A stretch of 7,992 bases of DNA from Klebsiella pneumoniae. GTDB taxonomy: Bacteria; Pseudomonadota; Gammaproteobacteria; Ga0077536. The notes beneath the pieces were generated by a model. It worked only from the letters and a program-made list of their open reading frames with translations. It did not search any database and was not told where the DNA came from. The translations under genes were made by a program, and so were the position numbers. The DNA lies in the NCBI GenBank assembly GCA_945873015.1, contig CAMCBY010000180.1:1-7992 (forward strand). The letters run 5' to 3'. This document shows, piece by piece, positions 1 to 6,152 of this stretch (position 1 is the first letter of the stretch; each line of letters opens with the position of its first letter).

Positions 1-345
1 CACCCGCTCGTCGCCGATGAAGGACAGGCAGCCCTCGATGTCGATGAAACGCAGTTCGTCGGGTTTGATGATTTCAAGATAACGCGGCTCCTGGAACGAG
101 GCATTCATGGCTTCGCGGCTGTCGTACCAGATCTCACCCACCCCATCGAAATCAGGGATGTCCCCGAACAGCGATCCGCGCGCGGCCTGGCCGGGTGCTG
201 GATGATATTGAATGTATTTGCGCACATGGCGCATGAATTCCGGAATGCTTTTCACCAGCGGGCCGTGGTGTTCGAACCAGTATTTACTGAATTCCTCCGG
301 GCTCAAACCCGCCTTGCGCCGCACGAATACGATCATGGTGATCAT
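1..345 (-). CDS. EthD-domain (dimeric alpha/beta-barrel) protein, truncated at window edge
   Basis: The 115 visible residues begin MITMIVFVRRKAGLSPEEF. The segment FSKYWFEHHGPLV at residues 19-31 is the typical EthD/ferredoxin-like opening: a first beta strand, then a helix with Trp-Phe-x-His-His-Gly-Pro-Leu-Val. The middle has an acidic EIWYD strand, and the visible end reads DIEGCLSFIGDERV. The reading frame is open to base 1, so the C-terminus lies outside the window. The start at 345 is chosen because GGGGGAG (reverse strand) sits 7 nt upstream; a second in-frame ATG three codons later is less well placed. It follows the molybdopterin oxidoreductase by 56 bp on the same strand, so co-transcription is likely. 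EthD proteins are small, usually dimeric, and often accompany oxidative catabolic enzymes such as the ether-degrading P450 system. The exact role here is unknown. Family call is fairly sure; function is not. Confidence 0.82.
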   Translation of the reverse strand, partial: MITMIVFVRRKAGLSPEEFSKYWFEHHGPLVKSIPEFMRHVRKYIQYHPAPGQAARGSLFGDIPDFDGVGEIWYDSREAMNASFQEPRYLEIIKPDELRFIDIEGCLSFIGDERV

Positions 346-362
346 GGTCTGTCTCCCCCTCG
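346..362 (-). promoter_or_regulatory. Ribosome binding site of the EthD-like gene
   Basis: On the minus strand the sequence before the start reads GAGGGGGAGACAGACC-ATG. This purine-rich Shine-Dalgarno at a 7-nt spacing favours the ATG at 345 over the nearby in-frame ATG at 336. Confidence 0.6.
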
Positions 363-401
363 TTATTTAATCAGTAGCGGCTGTAGGCGTCGCCTTGCTT
401 A

Positions 402-2528
402 TCAAGCCTTCGCCACCTCGACCAGATTGTCGGAAAAGCTCGGCGCATGGCCGAGATTGGCAAACTCGGCGGAACTGACAATGTTGACGGTGCCGCGATT
501 GAGCTGCCGCCAGTAGCCGAGGGTCGCTACCACCACCCCCGCATTGACGTCGTCACACACTTCGGCGCGGCCTTCGAAGCCACCCCTGTCGTTGAACACC
601 CGCACGGTGTCGCCGTGGGTGATGCCGCGCGGCGCGGCATCGGCGGCGTTGATCAATACGAACTGCTCGCCCTGGCCTTTGATCTTGTTGTCGATGTTGG
701 CGTAACAGGAATTGAGAAAGCCATGACTCTTGGGCGACACGATATTGAGCGGATAACGCGCCGCCAGCGCAGGATTGGTCTGGGCCGATTCACGCGGCGC
801 GACATAGTCCGGCACTGCATCCACCGGCTCACCGCCCTGCATGGCTTCATACATCTGACGAAACGGCGGTGCGACAAAATTGCCATGGACGGCAATGCTC
901 GATTTGAACTCGCACTTGCCCGATGGGGTCGGGAACTTGCCTTCACGATGGGGCGCACGCTGGTCGGCGGCACCGAGTGCGAGCCGCGCATAACCTTCGC
1001 GACGCAGACGCGCCAGATCGATGCCGTCACAGGCCGGTGCGTCCCACGCGATAAAATGCTCGAGACATTCGCTGTCCGACCACGCCAGGCGCTCGTCGTC
1101 GTAGCCCATGTGTTTGGCGAGCTGGCGAAAGATCTCGGCGTTGGACAAACACTCGCCCGGCGGCTCCACGCACTTCTCGTTATAGGTGAGATAGTTGTGG
1201 CCCCAGGACAGAATGATGTCTTCCATCTCGGCACCCATCGCCGCCGGCAATACGATGTCGGCATAACGCGCGGTGTCGGACAGGAAATGATCGGCCACCA
1301 CCAGGAACAAGTCTTCGCGCAGGAGCCCGGCCACGATTTTGTCGCTCTCCGGGGCCTGCGTGACGGGGTTGGTGTTCCAGCACATCATCGCGAGAATCGG
1401 CGGGCTGAGCTTAATCTCGTTGGTCAGATAACGCCCGATTTTCAGATTACTGATCACACGCGTGCCGGGGGGGATCCAATCGGCACGACACATTTCGTCG
1501 AAACGGTAAGGATGCTCCCACACCGGCATCGCGAGTATGCCACCACCGACTTCGCGCCACGCACCGCTGAGCGCCGGCAGACAGCACACCGCGCGGATGG
1601 TCTGGCCGCCGCCCTGATGACGCTCCAGCGCCACGCCGATGCGGATCGCGGCGGCACGCGCCGCTGCATACTCGCGCGCCAGTTGACGGATGTCGGCAGC
1701 GGCAATGCCGGTGATGTCCGCCGCCCACTCCGGCGTGCGCGTGCGCGCCCGCGCCGCGAGTTCGTCAAAACCTTCGGTGTACCGCGCGACGTAGTCGTGG
1801 TCGATGAGATCTTCTTCTATCAGCACGTGGATCAAGGCCATCGCCAGTGCACCATCGGTGCCGGGGCGCGGTGCCAGATGCCAGTCGGCTTCTTTGGCGG
1901 TGCGCGACTTGTAGGCATCGATCACCACCACTTTGGCGCCGGCCTTGTGCGCTTCTTTGACGATATGCCAGTGATGCAGGTTGGTGCTGACGCTGTTGCA
2001 GGCCCAGATGATGATGTAGTCGGAATGGCGGAACGATTCGGGATCGAGCCCGCCACTCGGGCCATAGGTCATGAGCCAGGCGGTCGCCGAGCCTTCACCG
2101 CAGAAGGTGCGCTCGGTGACGGTCGCGCCCATACGATTAAAAAACGCATCGCCGCTGTTCAAACCATGCACCAGGCCCTGATGGCCGAGATAGCTGTAGG
2201 GCACGATCACCTCAGGGCCGTGGGCGGCGATGAGAGCCTGCCAGCGTGAAGTGATTTCGCTGAGCGCCTCCTGCCACGAGATGCGCGTGAATTCACCACT
2301 GCCCTTCGCCCCCGTGCGTTTCATGGGATAAAGCAGGCGGTCGGGATGATAGTGACGCTTTTCGTAGTCTTTGAGTTTCACGCACAGACCGCCGCGGGTC
2401 ATGGGATGCTCGCTGTTGCCGCGTACACCGAGCAATCGCCCGTCCTCCACTTCGAACACCATCGCGCAGGTATCGGGACAGTCATGGGGGCAGGCGCCAT
2501 GATGGGTGGTGCGGGACGGTGAACTCAT
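402..2528 (-). CDS. Molybdopterin oxidoreductase family protein (DMSO reductase superfamily, [4Fe-4S])
   Basis: This 708-residue protein carries an N-terminal [4Fe-4S] motif, Cys13-x3-Cys17-x3-Cys21-x27-Cys49 (GACPHDCPDTC ... GGLCVK), followed by Lys51, the position of the electron-transfer lysine in formate dehydrogenase relatives. The probable Mo ligand is Cys143 in RTFCGEGSATAW, close to where FdhF has Sec140. Pterin-binding features follow: YIIIWACNS at 171-179, VVVIDAYKSRTAKEAD at 200-215, and APRPGTDGALAMA at 219-231. The C-terminal molybdopterin dinucleotide-binding domain covers about 590-705, starting LNIVSPKSHGFLNS. There is no Tat or Sec signal, so it acts in the cytoplasm. Length is normal for single-subunit members of COG0243. 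The start has AGGAG 7 nt upstream. No FeS or membrane-anchor subunit follows; the next gene is EthD-like. The substrate cannot be inferred: the superfamily includes formate dehydrogenases, transhydroxylases and acetylene hydratase. Confidence 0.93.
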   Translation of the reverse strand: MSSPSRTTHHGACPHDCPDTCAMVFEVEDGRLLGVRGNSEHPMTRGGLCVKLKDYEKRHYHPDRLLYPMKRTGAKGSGEFTRISWQEALSEITSRWQALIAAHGPEVIVPYSYLGHQGLVHGLNSGDAFFNRMGATVTERTFCGEGSATAWLMTYGPSGGLDPESFRHSDYIIIWACNSVSTNLHHWHIVKEAHKAGAKVVVIDAYKSRTAKEADWHLAPRPGTDGALAMALIHVLIEEDLIDHDYVARYTEGFDELAARARTRTPEWAADITGIAAADIRQLAREYAAARAAAIRIGVALERHQGGGQTIRAVCCLPALSGAWREVGGGILAMPVWEHPYRFDEMCRADWIPPGTRVISNLKIGRYLTNEIKLSPPILAMMCWNTNPVTQAPESDKIVAGLLREDLFLVVADHFLSDTARYADIVLPAAMGAEMEDIILSWGHNYLTYNEKCVEPPGECLSNAEIFRQLAKHMGYDDERLAWSDSECLEHFIAWDAPACDGIDLARLRREGYARLALGAADQRAPHREGKFPTPSGKCEFKSSIAVHGNFVAPPFRQMYEAMQGGEPVDAVPDYVAPRESAQTNPALAARYPLNIVSPKSHGFLNSCYANIDNKIKGQGEQFVLINAADAAPRGITHGDTVRVFNDRGGFEGRAEVCDDVNAGVVVATLGYWRQLNRGTVNIVSSAEFANLGHAPSFSDNLVEVAKA

Positions 2529-2535
2529 AGCAGGT

Positions 2536-2540
2536 CTCCT
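2536..2540 (-). promoter_or_regulatory. Ribosome binding site of the molybdopterin oxidoreductase
   Basis: AGGAG on the minus strand lies 7 nt before the ATG at 2528 and fixes the start 12 codons ahead of the first cluster cysteine. Confidence 0.6.
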
Positions 2541-2610
2541 GTGTGAAGGCTTCGAGTTTCAAAACGGGAGTGCGGTCCGTTGACGAACATGAACAGTTCG
2601 CCCCGCATTC

Positions 2611-2694
2611 GTAGGTGCGAATTCATTCGCACATTAAAGGCCATTGCAGGGCGTCTGGTCGCGCCGTTGAAGGTGCGAATTCGTTCGCGCCTAC
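2611..2694. repeat. REPIN-like pair of GTAG-type extragenic palindromes (family A)
   Basis: The left unit is GTAG (2611-2614) followed by a perfect hairpin: GTGCGAAT (2615-2622), TC, ATTCGCAC (2625-2632). The right unit, in opposite orientation, is GTGCGAAT (2673-2680), TC, GTTCGCGC (2683-2690), closed by CTAC (2691-2694). Its stem has two G-T wobble pairs. A tetranucleotide GTAG at the foot of an imperfect palindrome, occurring as two inverted units, is the defining layout of REPINs mobilised in trans by RAYT (REP-associated tyrosine) transposases. No RAYT gene is in the window. The element lies about 80 bp upstream of the molybdoenzyme start. Layout is seen directly; the REPIN assignment is inferred. 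Confidence 0.72.
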
Positions 2695-2889
2695 GGGGAG
2701 CATCACCTGTCGCCACACTAACAGAAGGCCCGGTGGCCGGACATGCCTGCGCCTCCGCTGCATTGCGCGAACGCACTGCAACATCGAACGGCCCTCGCGC
2801 TTGTCGTGAATCAAGAACTGCACCTCGAGGCTGGCATTGCCATAGCCGACCGTGGTATTGAGAAACATAAGGGGCGGATTGGCAGCCAT
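2623..2889 (-). other. Doubtful 88-codon ORF, possibly a gene remnant
   Basis: A minus-strand frame from the ATG at 2889 has GGAGG at 2899-2903, nine bases upstream. The first 43 codons (MAANPPLMFLNTTVGYGNAS onward) use G/C-rich third positions like the neighbouring genes. The later part is Arg-rich and then reads straight through the REPIN (GANEFAP), a common sign of non-native sequence. A second minus frame (3053-2811, with an internal MDCALRAQSWDPRCASTF stretch) looks coding-like just upstream, so a frame-shifted old gene is possible. I recognise no family. It may equally be chance. Confidence 0.15.
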
Positions 2890-2965
2890 TGGCTGCTGCC
2901 TCCGATGAACGTCGATGCGCAGCGCGGGTCCCAGCTTTGGGCGCGCAGCGCGCAGTCCATTTCGG

Positions 2966-2988
2966 CGTAGCTTAACGCTACGTCTTTT
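2966..2988 (+). terminator. Weak terminator-like hairpin
   Basis: CGTAGC (2966-2971), a 5-nt TTAAC loop, and GCTACG (2977-2982) form a 6-bp stem followed by TCTTTT. No rightward gene precedes it, so if real it would end an unrecognised short transcript or act as part of a regulatory site. The short stem makes this uncertain. Confidence 0.2.
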
Positions 2989-3001
2989 GTACAGGTGTAC
3001 A
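2988..3001. promoter_or_regulatory. TGTACA-GG-TGTACA dyad, candidate operator
   Basis: Two copies of the self-complementary hexamer TGTACA are separated by GG and lie 76 bp upstream of the antiporter start. This symmetry and position would suit a dimeric repressor acting on the divergent promoters. No regulator gene is present in the window and I cannot name the family. Confidence 0.3.
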
Positions 3002-3077
3002 GCCCGGCGCCATGTCTGGTCATGGCCCATCCCCGGCAGGCCCTGCACAGCATTAGAAAAAGAGTTCGTTAACCGTC

Positions 3078-4346
3078 ATGACATTGCCCAGCTCCCTCAC
3101 TCCCGAAATCATCGCCGCCGTGATTTTCGGCATCGCGGTCATCCATACCTTCTCCACCAAGTTTTTCGCTCACCTTGCCACCTTGCAGCCCAATCACGCC
3201 GGCTTCTGGCATCTGCTCGGCGAAGTCGAAGTGGTGTTCGGTTTCTGGGCGCTGGTGATGGTATTGGCACTGCTGCTCTTGACCGGACGCGATGAGACCG
3301 TCAAATACATCGAAGCGCGCAATTTCACCGAACCGATGTTCGTATTCGTGATTATGGTGATTGCCGCCAGTAAACCGATATTGAACAGTGTGATCGGCGC
3401 CGTGCACCTGCTCGCATCCTTTATTCCGCTGCGCCGCGAATTGACCGTGTATTTCCTGTGTCTGTCGGCGGTGCCCCTGCTCGGCTCGCTGATCACCGAG
3501 CCGGCCGCCATGACGCTCGCGGCGCTGATGCTGAAAGACTGCTATTTCCGCCGCGAACTGTCGACCAATCTCAAATACGCAACGCTGGGCGCGCTGTTCG
3601 TCAATGTTTCCATCGGCGGCACGCTGACCAGTTTCGCCGCGCCGCCGGTGCTGATGGTGGCGAGTAAATGGGGCTGGGATTCGGCCTTCGTGTTTCAGCA
3701 GTTCGGCTGGAAAGCGGCACTGTCGGTATTTATCACGGCGCTGGTCGTGACCGGCGTTCACCGCCGTGAGCTCGTCGGCAAAGGCTGCTTTGACGGCGCC
3801 TGTTCACAAATCGACACGCCCAAGAGCGTCGCCGCCATCCACATGCTGTTCCTGGCCGGGGTGGTGGTGTTTGCCCACCACTCGGCCATCTTCATGGGGC
3901 TGTTTTTGTTCTTCTTAGGCTACAGCGAGGCCTATAAACAGTTTCAGGATCGCCTGATTCTGCGCGAAGGCCTGCTGGTAGCGTTCTTCCTCGGCGGTCT
4001 GGTGGTGCTGGGCGGCCTGCAGAGCTGGTGGCTGCAGAACGCACTGACTGGCGTCGAGCCAAAACTGCTGTATTACCTCGCAACCGCCTTGACCGCCATC
4101 ACCGATAACGCGGCACTGACCTATCTCGCCTCGCTGGTCGAAGGCGTGTCCGCCGACTATCAGTATGCGGTGGTGGCGGGCGCGGTGACCGGCGGTGGCT
4201 TGACCATCATCGCCAATGCGCCCAATCCGGCCGGTGTTGCGATTCTGAAGACCCATTTCACCGACGAGACCATCAGCCCCATCGCGCTGCTGGTCTCCGC
4301 CACGCCACCGACGCTGTTGGCTATCTGCGCGTTTCAACTGCTCTAA
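3078..4346 (+). CDS. Putative Na+/H+ antiporter (PF07399-type, ion transporter superfamily)
   Basis: This 422-residue polytopic membrane protein has about 11-12 hydrophobic segments, the first at 10-23. Conserved blocks typical of the Na_H_antiport_3 (formerly DUF1504) group are visible: GSLITEPAAMTLAALML at 136-152, GGTLTSFAAPPVLMVA at 180-195, AITDNAALTYLASL at 340-353 and GGGLTIIANAPNPAG at 372-386. The two small-residue/proline hairpins (SFAAPPV and IANAPNPAG), one in each half, suggest the internally duplicated fold of the IT superfamily (NhaD/ArsB-like). Charged residues in the membrane, such as Glu141 and Asp343, are candidates for ion coupling. It probably sits in the inner membrane and exchanges cations for protons, but family members are poorly tested and the transported ion is unknown. 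The start has only a weak purine stretch (AAAAAGAG) about 12 nt upstream. modA follows after 107 bp on the same strand. Confidence 0.85.
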   Translation: MTLPSSLTPEIIAAVIFGIAVIHTFSTKFFAHLATLQPNHAGFWHLLGEVEVVFGFWALVMVLALLLLTGRDETVKYIEARNFTEPMFVFVIMVIAASKPILNSVIGAVHLLASFIPLRRELTVYFLCLSAVPLLGSLITEPAAMTLAALMLKDCYFRRELSTNLKYATLGALFVNVSIGGTLTSFAAPPVLMVASKWGWDSAFVFQQFGWKAALSVFITALVVTGVHRRELVGKGCFDGACSQIDTPKSVAAIHMLFLAGVVVFAHHSAIFMGLFLFFLGYSEAYKQFQDRLILREGLLVAFFLGGLVVLGGLQSWWLQNALTGVEPKLLYYLATALTAITDNAALTYLASLVEGVSADYQYAVVAGAVTGGGLTIIANAPNPAGVAILKTHFTDETISPIALLVSATPPTLLAICAFQLL

Positions 4347-4361
4347 TCTGCTGCCAACGCC

Positions 4362-4387
4362 GGCTCGTCTCGCGTCGCAAGCGAGCC
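4362..4387 (+). terminator. Possible hairpin after the antiporter gene
   Basis: GGCTCG (4362-4367) and CGAGCC (4382-4387) can form a 6-bp stem with a 14-nt loop, 15 bp after the stop codon. No T-run follows, so it is a weak candidate for a factor-independent terminator. Confidence 0.2.
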
Positions 4388-4399
4388 TGCGCTTCCGGG

Positions 4400-4420
4400 T
4401 CGCTATGTAGTTCGCTATGT
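4400..4420 (+). promoter_or_regulatory. Direct repeat of a ModE-like half-site upstream of modA
   Basis: TCGCTATGT occurs at 4400-4408 and again at 4412-4420 (12-bp period), ending 33 bp before the modA start. CGCTATGT is one base from the CGCTATAT/CGTTATGT half-sites of the known molybdate-responsive ModE operators, and modA is the classical ModE target. The usual operator is an inverted pair, while this one is direct, so the match is suggestive only. Confidence 0.4.
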
Positions 4421-4453
4421 TTCGATGCGGATTGATATCTGCCGGGCCAAGTC

Positions 4454-5236
4454 ATGGGTTTTATTCTTCAAACGATAGTGCCTCGGCACTGCCTCTATCG
4501 ATGGCTGCTGGCCTTGCTGATCAGCCTCGGAACTGCCTCACTGAACGCCGCCGAACTCACCGTGTCGGCCGCCGCGAGTCTCAGCAATGCCTTTCGCGAA
4601 ATCGGCGCGGCCTTCGAAGCCGCTCATCCCGGCCTTGAGGTATTGCTCAATTTCGCGCCGTCAGACGCGCTGCTGCAGCAACTCGGCACCGGTGCGTCAA
4701 TTGACGTCCTCGCCACCGCCGACCGACAGACCATGGACCAGGCGGCGGCCAGACACTTGATTGTGCCGACCTCACGCCGCGATTTCGCCGCCAACACGCT
4801 GGTGGTCGTTACGCCCACTGACAGCACACTCGCGCTTGAGTCGCTGCCCGAACTGGGGCTGCCGGAGGTGAAACGTCTGGCGCTGGCCGATCCGGCCCGC
4901 GTGCCGGCCGGGAGGTATGCGCAACAGGCGCTCGAGAAAGCCGGCCTGTGGCCGCTGGCCGAAGGCCGGGCTATCTATGCGCAGTCGGTCCGTCAGGCCC
5001 TCGATTACGTCGCACGCGGTGAGGTCGAGGCGGGTCTGGTGTATGCGACCGACGCCCGTATGCACGCTGACAAAGTCAAACTCGCCTTTGCGCTCGCGAC
5101 CGAACAGCCCATCGTCTATTCGCTTGCGCTGACCACCGCCAGCCGCAACGCGGAATCCGCCGCGCAGTTTGCCGCCTTCGTCGCTTCACCCGCCGGCCAG
5201 GCCGTACTCGCACGTTTCGGTTTTAAGGCGCCCTGA
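4454..5236 (+). CDS. modA: Molybdate ABC transporter periplasmic substrate-binding protein ModA
   Basis: The protein has 260 residues, normal for ModA. Residues 1-32 form a Sec signal peptide: Arg11/Arg16, a hydrophobic core WLLALLISLG, and likely cleavage at LNA-AEL. The mature protein opens LTVSAAASLSNAFREIG, with Ser42 at the first oxyanion-binding position, then NFAPSDALLQQLGTGASIDVLATAD (66-90) supplying Ser70, ADPARVPAGRYAQQAL (145-160), and GEVEAGLVYATDA (189-201) with Tyr197 at the site of the ligand tyrosine. These are the ModA binding loops. The usual Ser-Gly of the second loop is Ser70-Asp71 here, which may alter ligand preference; tungstate or another oxyanion cannot be excluded. 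It delivers molybdate to ModBC, but no modB or modC lies beside it: the next gene is SYLF. The nearby molybdoenzyme gives a plausible need for molybdate. No strong Shine-Dalgarno is visible; the start is set by the signal peptide. Confidence 0.9.
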   Translation: MGFILQTIVPRHCLYRWLLALLISLGTASLNAAELTVSAAASLSNAFREIGAAFEAAHPGLEVLLNFAPSDALLQQLGTGASIDVLATADRQTMDQAAARHLIVPTSRRDFAANTLVVVTPTDSTLALESLPELGLPEVKRLALADPARVPAGRYAQQALEKAGLWPLAEGRAIYAQSVRQALDYVARGEVEAGLVYATDARMHADKVKLAFALATEQPIVYSLALTTASRNAESAAQFAAFVASPAGQAVLARFGFKAP

Positions 5237-5242
5237 AGGCAT

Positions 5243-5299
5243 CGACGCCGTTTGGCCCGTGCTGGTCTTTGCAAGTCACAAGTTGGGCAACCGGCGTCG
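5243..5299 (+). terminator. Inverted repeat after modA, possible transcript end
   Basis: CGACGCCG (5243-5250) pairs with CGGCGTCG (5292-5299). Inside it, GCCC (5255-5258) can pair with GGGC (5285-5288). The repeat starts 6 bp after the modA stop. It lacks a T-run, so it may stabilise the 3' end of the transcript rather than terminate it. Confidence 0.3.
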
Positions 5300-5475
5300 A
5301 GCCCGCCCGTGCCGCGCCTGCTGGCGATGTGAGGAGCGCGTATGACAGCACCTTAAGCGCCCGCACTCGAAGTCGCAGCCAATCCATGGCTGTGGCTTAT
5401 TGAACATGGTGTTGGACTTCCGCCCGCGCGGCTATGTCTGTTAGCACACCGTCACGCCACCCTGCGCGACGCTAC

Positions 5476-5503
5476 TTTACGCGTCACGTGCCTGCGTCAT
5501 AAA
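5476..5503 (+). promoter_or_regulatory. Candidate sigma-70 promoter for the SYLF gene
   Basis: TTTACG (5476-5481) and CATAAA (5498-5503) each match 4 of 6 consensus bases with a 16-bp spacer, placing a start site about 35 bp before the coding region. By-eye match only. Confidence 0.3.
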
Positions 5504-5547
5504 ACGCAACGCCCATCCCGTCCTCTCATCTTCCGGAGTTCGTTGCC

Positions 5548-6108
5548 ATGACCATGATTCGCTCTCGCCCTTTTACCCGACTGTTGACCGCAGCATGCTT
5601 GTTGGGGCTGATCTTGACCAGCGCTGTGCAAGCCGCCACGCCGGCCGATCTGGACAAAGACAGTCAACAGGCGCTGCAGACGCTGTACAAGATCAATGCG
5701 GTGGCCGCCAGCATGGCGCAGAAAGCCAAGGCGATTTTGATTTTTCCGAATGTGGTCAAGGCCGGCCTGGTGTTCGGCGCCGCCTATGGCGAAGGTGTTT
5801 TGCTGAAAGGCGGTAAGACCGATGGTTACTTCAACTCCGTGACCGGCTCCTGGGGTTTGCAGGCCGGCGCACAGTCCTACGCCTATGTGGTGTTTCTCAT
5901 GACCGACAGCGCGGTGACCTATGTGCGCGAAACCCACGGCTGGGAAATTGGTGTCGGCCCGACCGTGGTGCTGGTCGACGAAGGTGCGGCCAAGAACCTC
6001 TCGAGTTCGTCCCTGCAGGACGATGCCTATGCCTTCATCTTCAGCCAGCAGGGCCTGATGGCAGGGGTCAGCATCGAAGGCACCAAGATCTCGCGTATCA
6101 AACCCTGA
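5548..6108 (+). CDS. Secreted SYLF (YSC84-related) lipid-binding domain protein
   Basis: The 186-residue product has a Sec signal peptide at 1-29 (RSRPFTR, then AACLLGLILTSA, cleavage VQA-A). Cys17 lies in the hydrophobic core but without a proper lipobox, so a lipoprotein is unlikely. The rest is one SYLF domain: ALQTLYKINAVAASMAQKAKAILIFPNVVKAG at 42-73, VFGAAYGEGVLL with a GYFN strand at 75-96, then WEIGVGPTVVLV at 132-143 and a C-terminal QDDAYAFIFSQQGLMAGVSIEGTKISRI. The length is typical of bacterial members. Eukaryotic relatives bind phosphoinositides and actin, but the bacterial periplasmic forms have no settled function; an envelope role is inferred. The ATG at 5548 has GGAG nine bases upstream, better placed than the ATG at 5554. 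It appears to be monocistronic. Confidence 0.9.
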   Translation: MTMIRSRPFTRLLTAACLLGLILTSAVQAATPADLDKDSQQALQTLYKINAVAASMAQKAKAILIFPNVVKAGLVFGAAYGEGVLLKGGKTDGYFNSVTGSWGLQAGAQSYAYVVFLMTDSAVTYVRETHGWEIGVGPTVVLVDEGAAKNLSSSSLQDDAYAFIFSQQGLMAGVSIEGTKISRIKP

Positions 6109-6117
6109 GCAAAGTCG

Positions 6118-6134
6118 CGGCGCGGCGCGCGCCG
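6118..6134 (+). terminator. GC-rich hairpin after the SYLF gene
   Basis: CGGCGCG (6118-6124) and CGCGCCG (6128-6134) form a 7-bp all-GC stem with a 3-nt loop, 9 bp after the stop codon. No T-run follows, so termination is only a possibility. Confidence 0.25.
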
Positions 6135-6152
6135 ACATGCAGCATCGGCGGC

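Larger units (their letters stand above)
2529..3077. other. Divergent intergenic region (549 bp)
   Basis: The space between the two divergent starts must hold both promoters, but I see no convincing sigma-70 box pair for either direction. It contains a REPIN at 2611-2694, a small hairpin at 2883-2895, a stem followed by TCTTTT at 2966-2988, and a TGTACA dyad at 2988-3001. A doubtful minus-strand reading frame is listed separately. Confidence 0.7.
5237..5547. other. Intergenic region between modA and the SYLF gene (311 bp)
   Basis: I find no credible gene here. It contains an inverted repeat just after modA (5243-5299), a small hairpin with arms CAGCCA (5376-5381) and TGGCTG (5387-5392), and a candidate promoter at 5476-5503 for the SYLF gene. 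Confidence 0.6.

Noticed and set aside
202..516. A 104-codon plus-strand frame across the EthD/molybdoenzyme junction
   Set aside because: It overlaps two well-supported minus-strand genes and their ribosome binding site, and its translation resembles no protein.
447..2249. A 600-codon open frame on the plus strand opposite the molybdoenzyme gene
   Set aside because: It is fully antisense to a gene with clear cofactor motifs, its translation is rich in Arg, His and Gly with no domain, and such frames are expected opposite GC-rich genes.
2611..2694. The repeated palindromes as a short CRISPR array
   Set aside because: There are only two units, in opposite orientation, with no regular spacers and no cas gene.
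3069..3761. A 230-codon minus-strand frame opposite the antiporter gene
   Set aside because: The translation is a low-complexity Gln/Arg/His-rich mirror of membrane segments; the plus-strand product has conserved antiporter blocks.
5548..5598. SYLF protein as a lipoprotein through Cys17
   Set aside because: The residues before Cys17 (Thr-Ala-Ala) do not make a good lipobox and a clear VQA-A signal peptidase I site follows.
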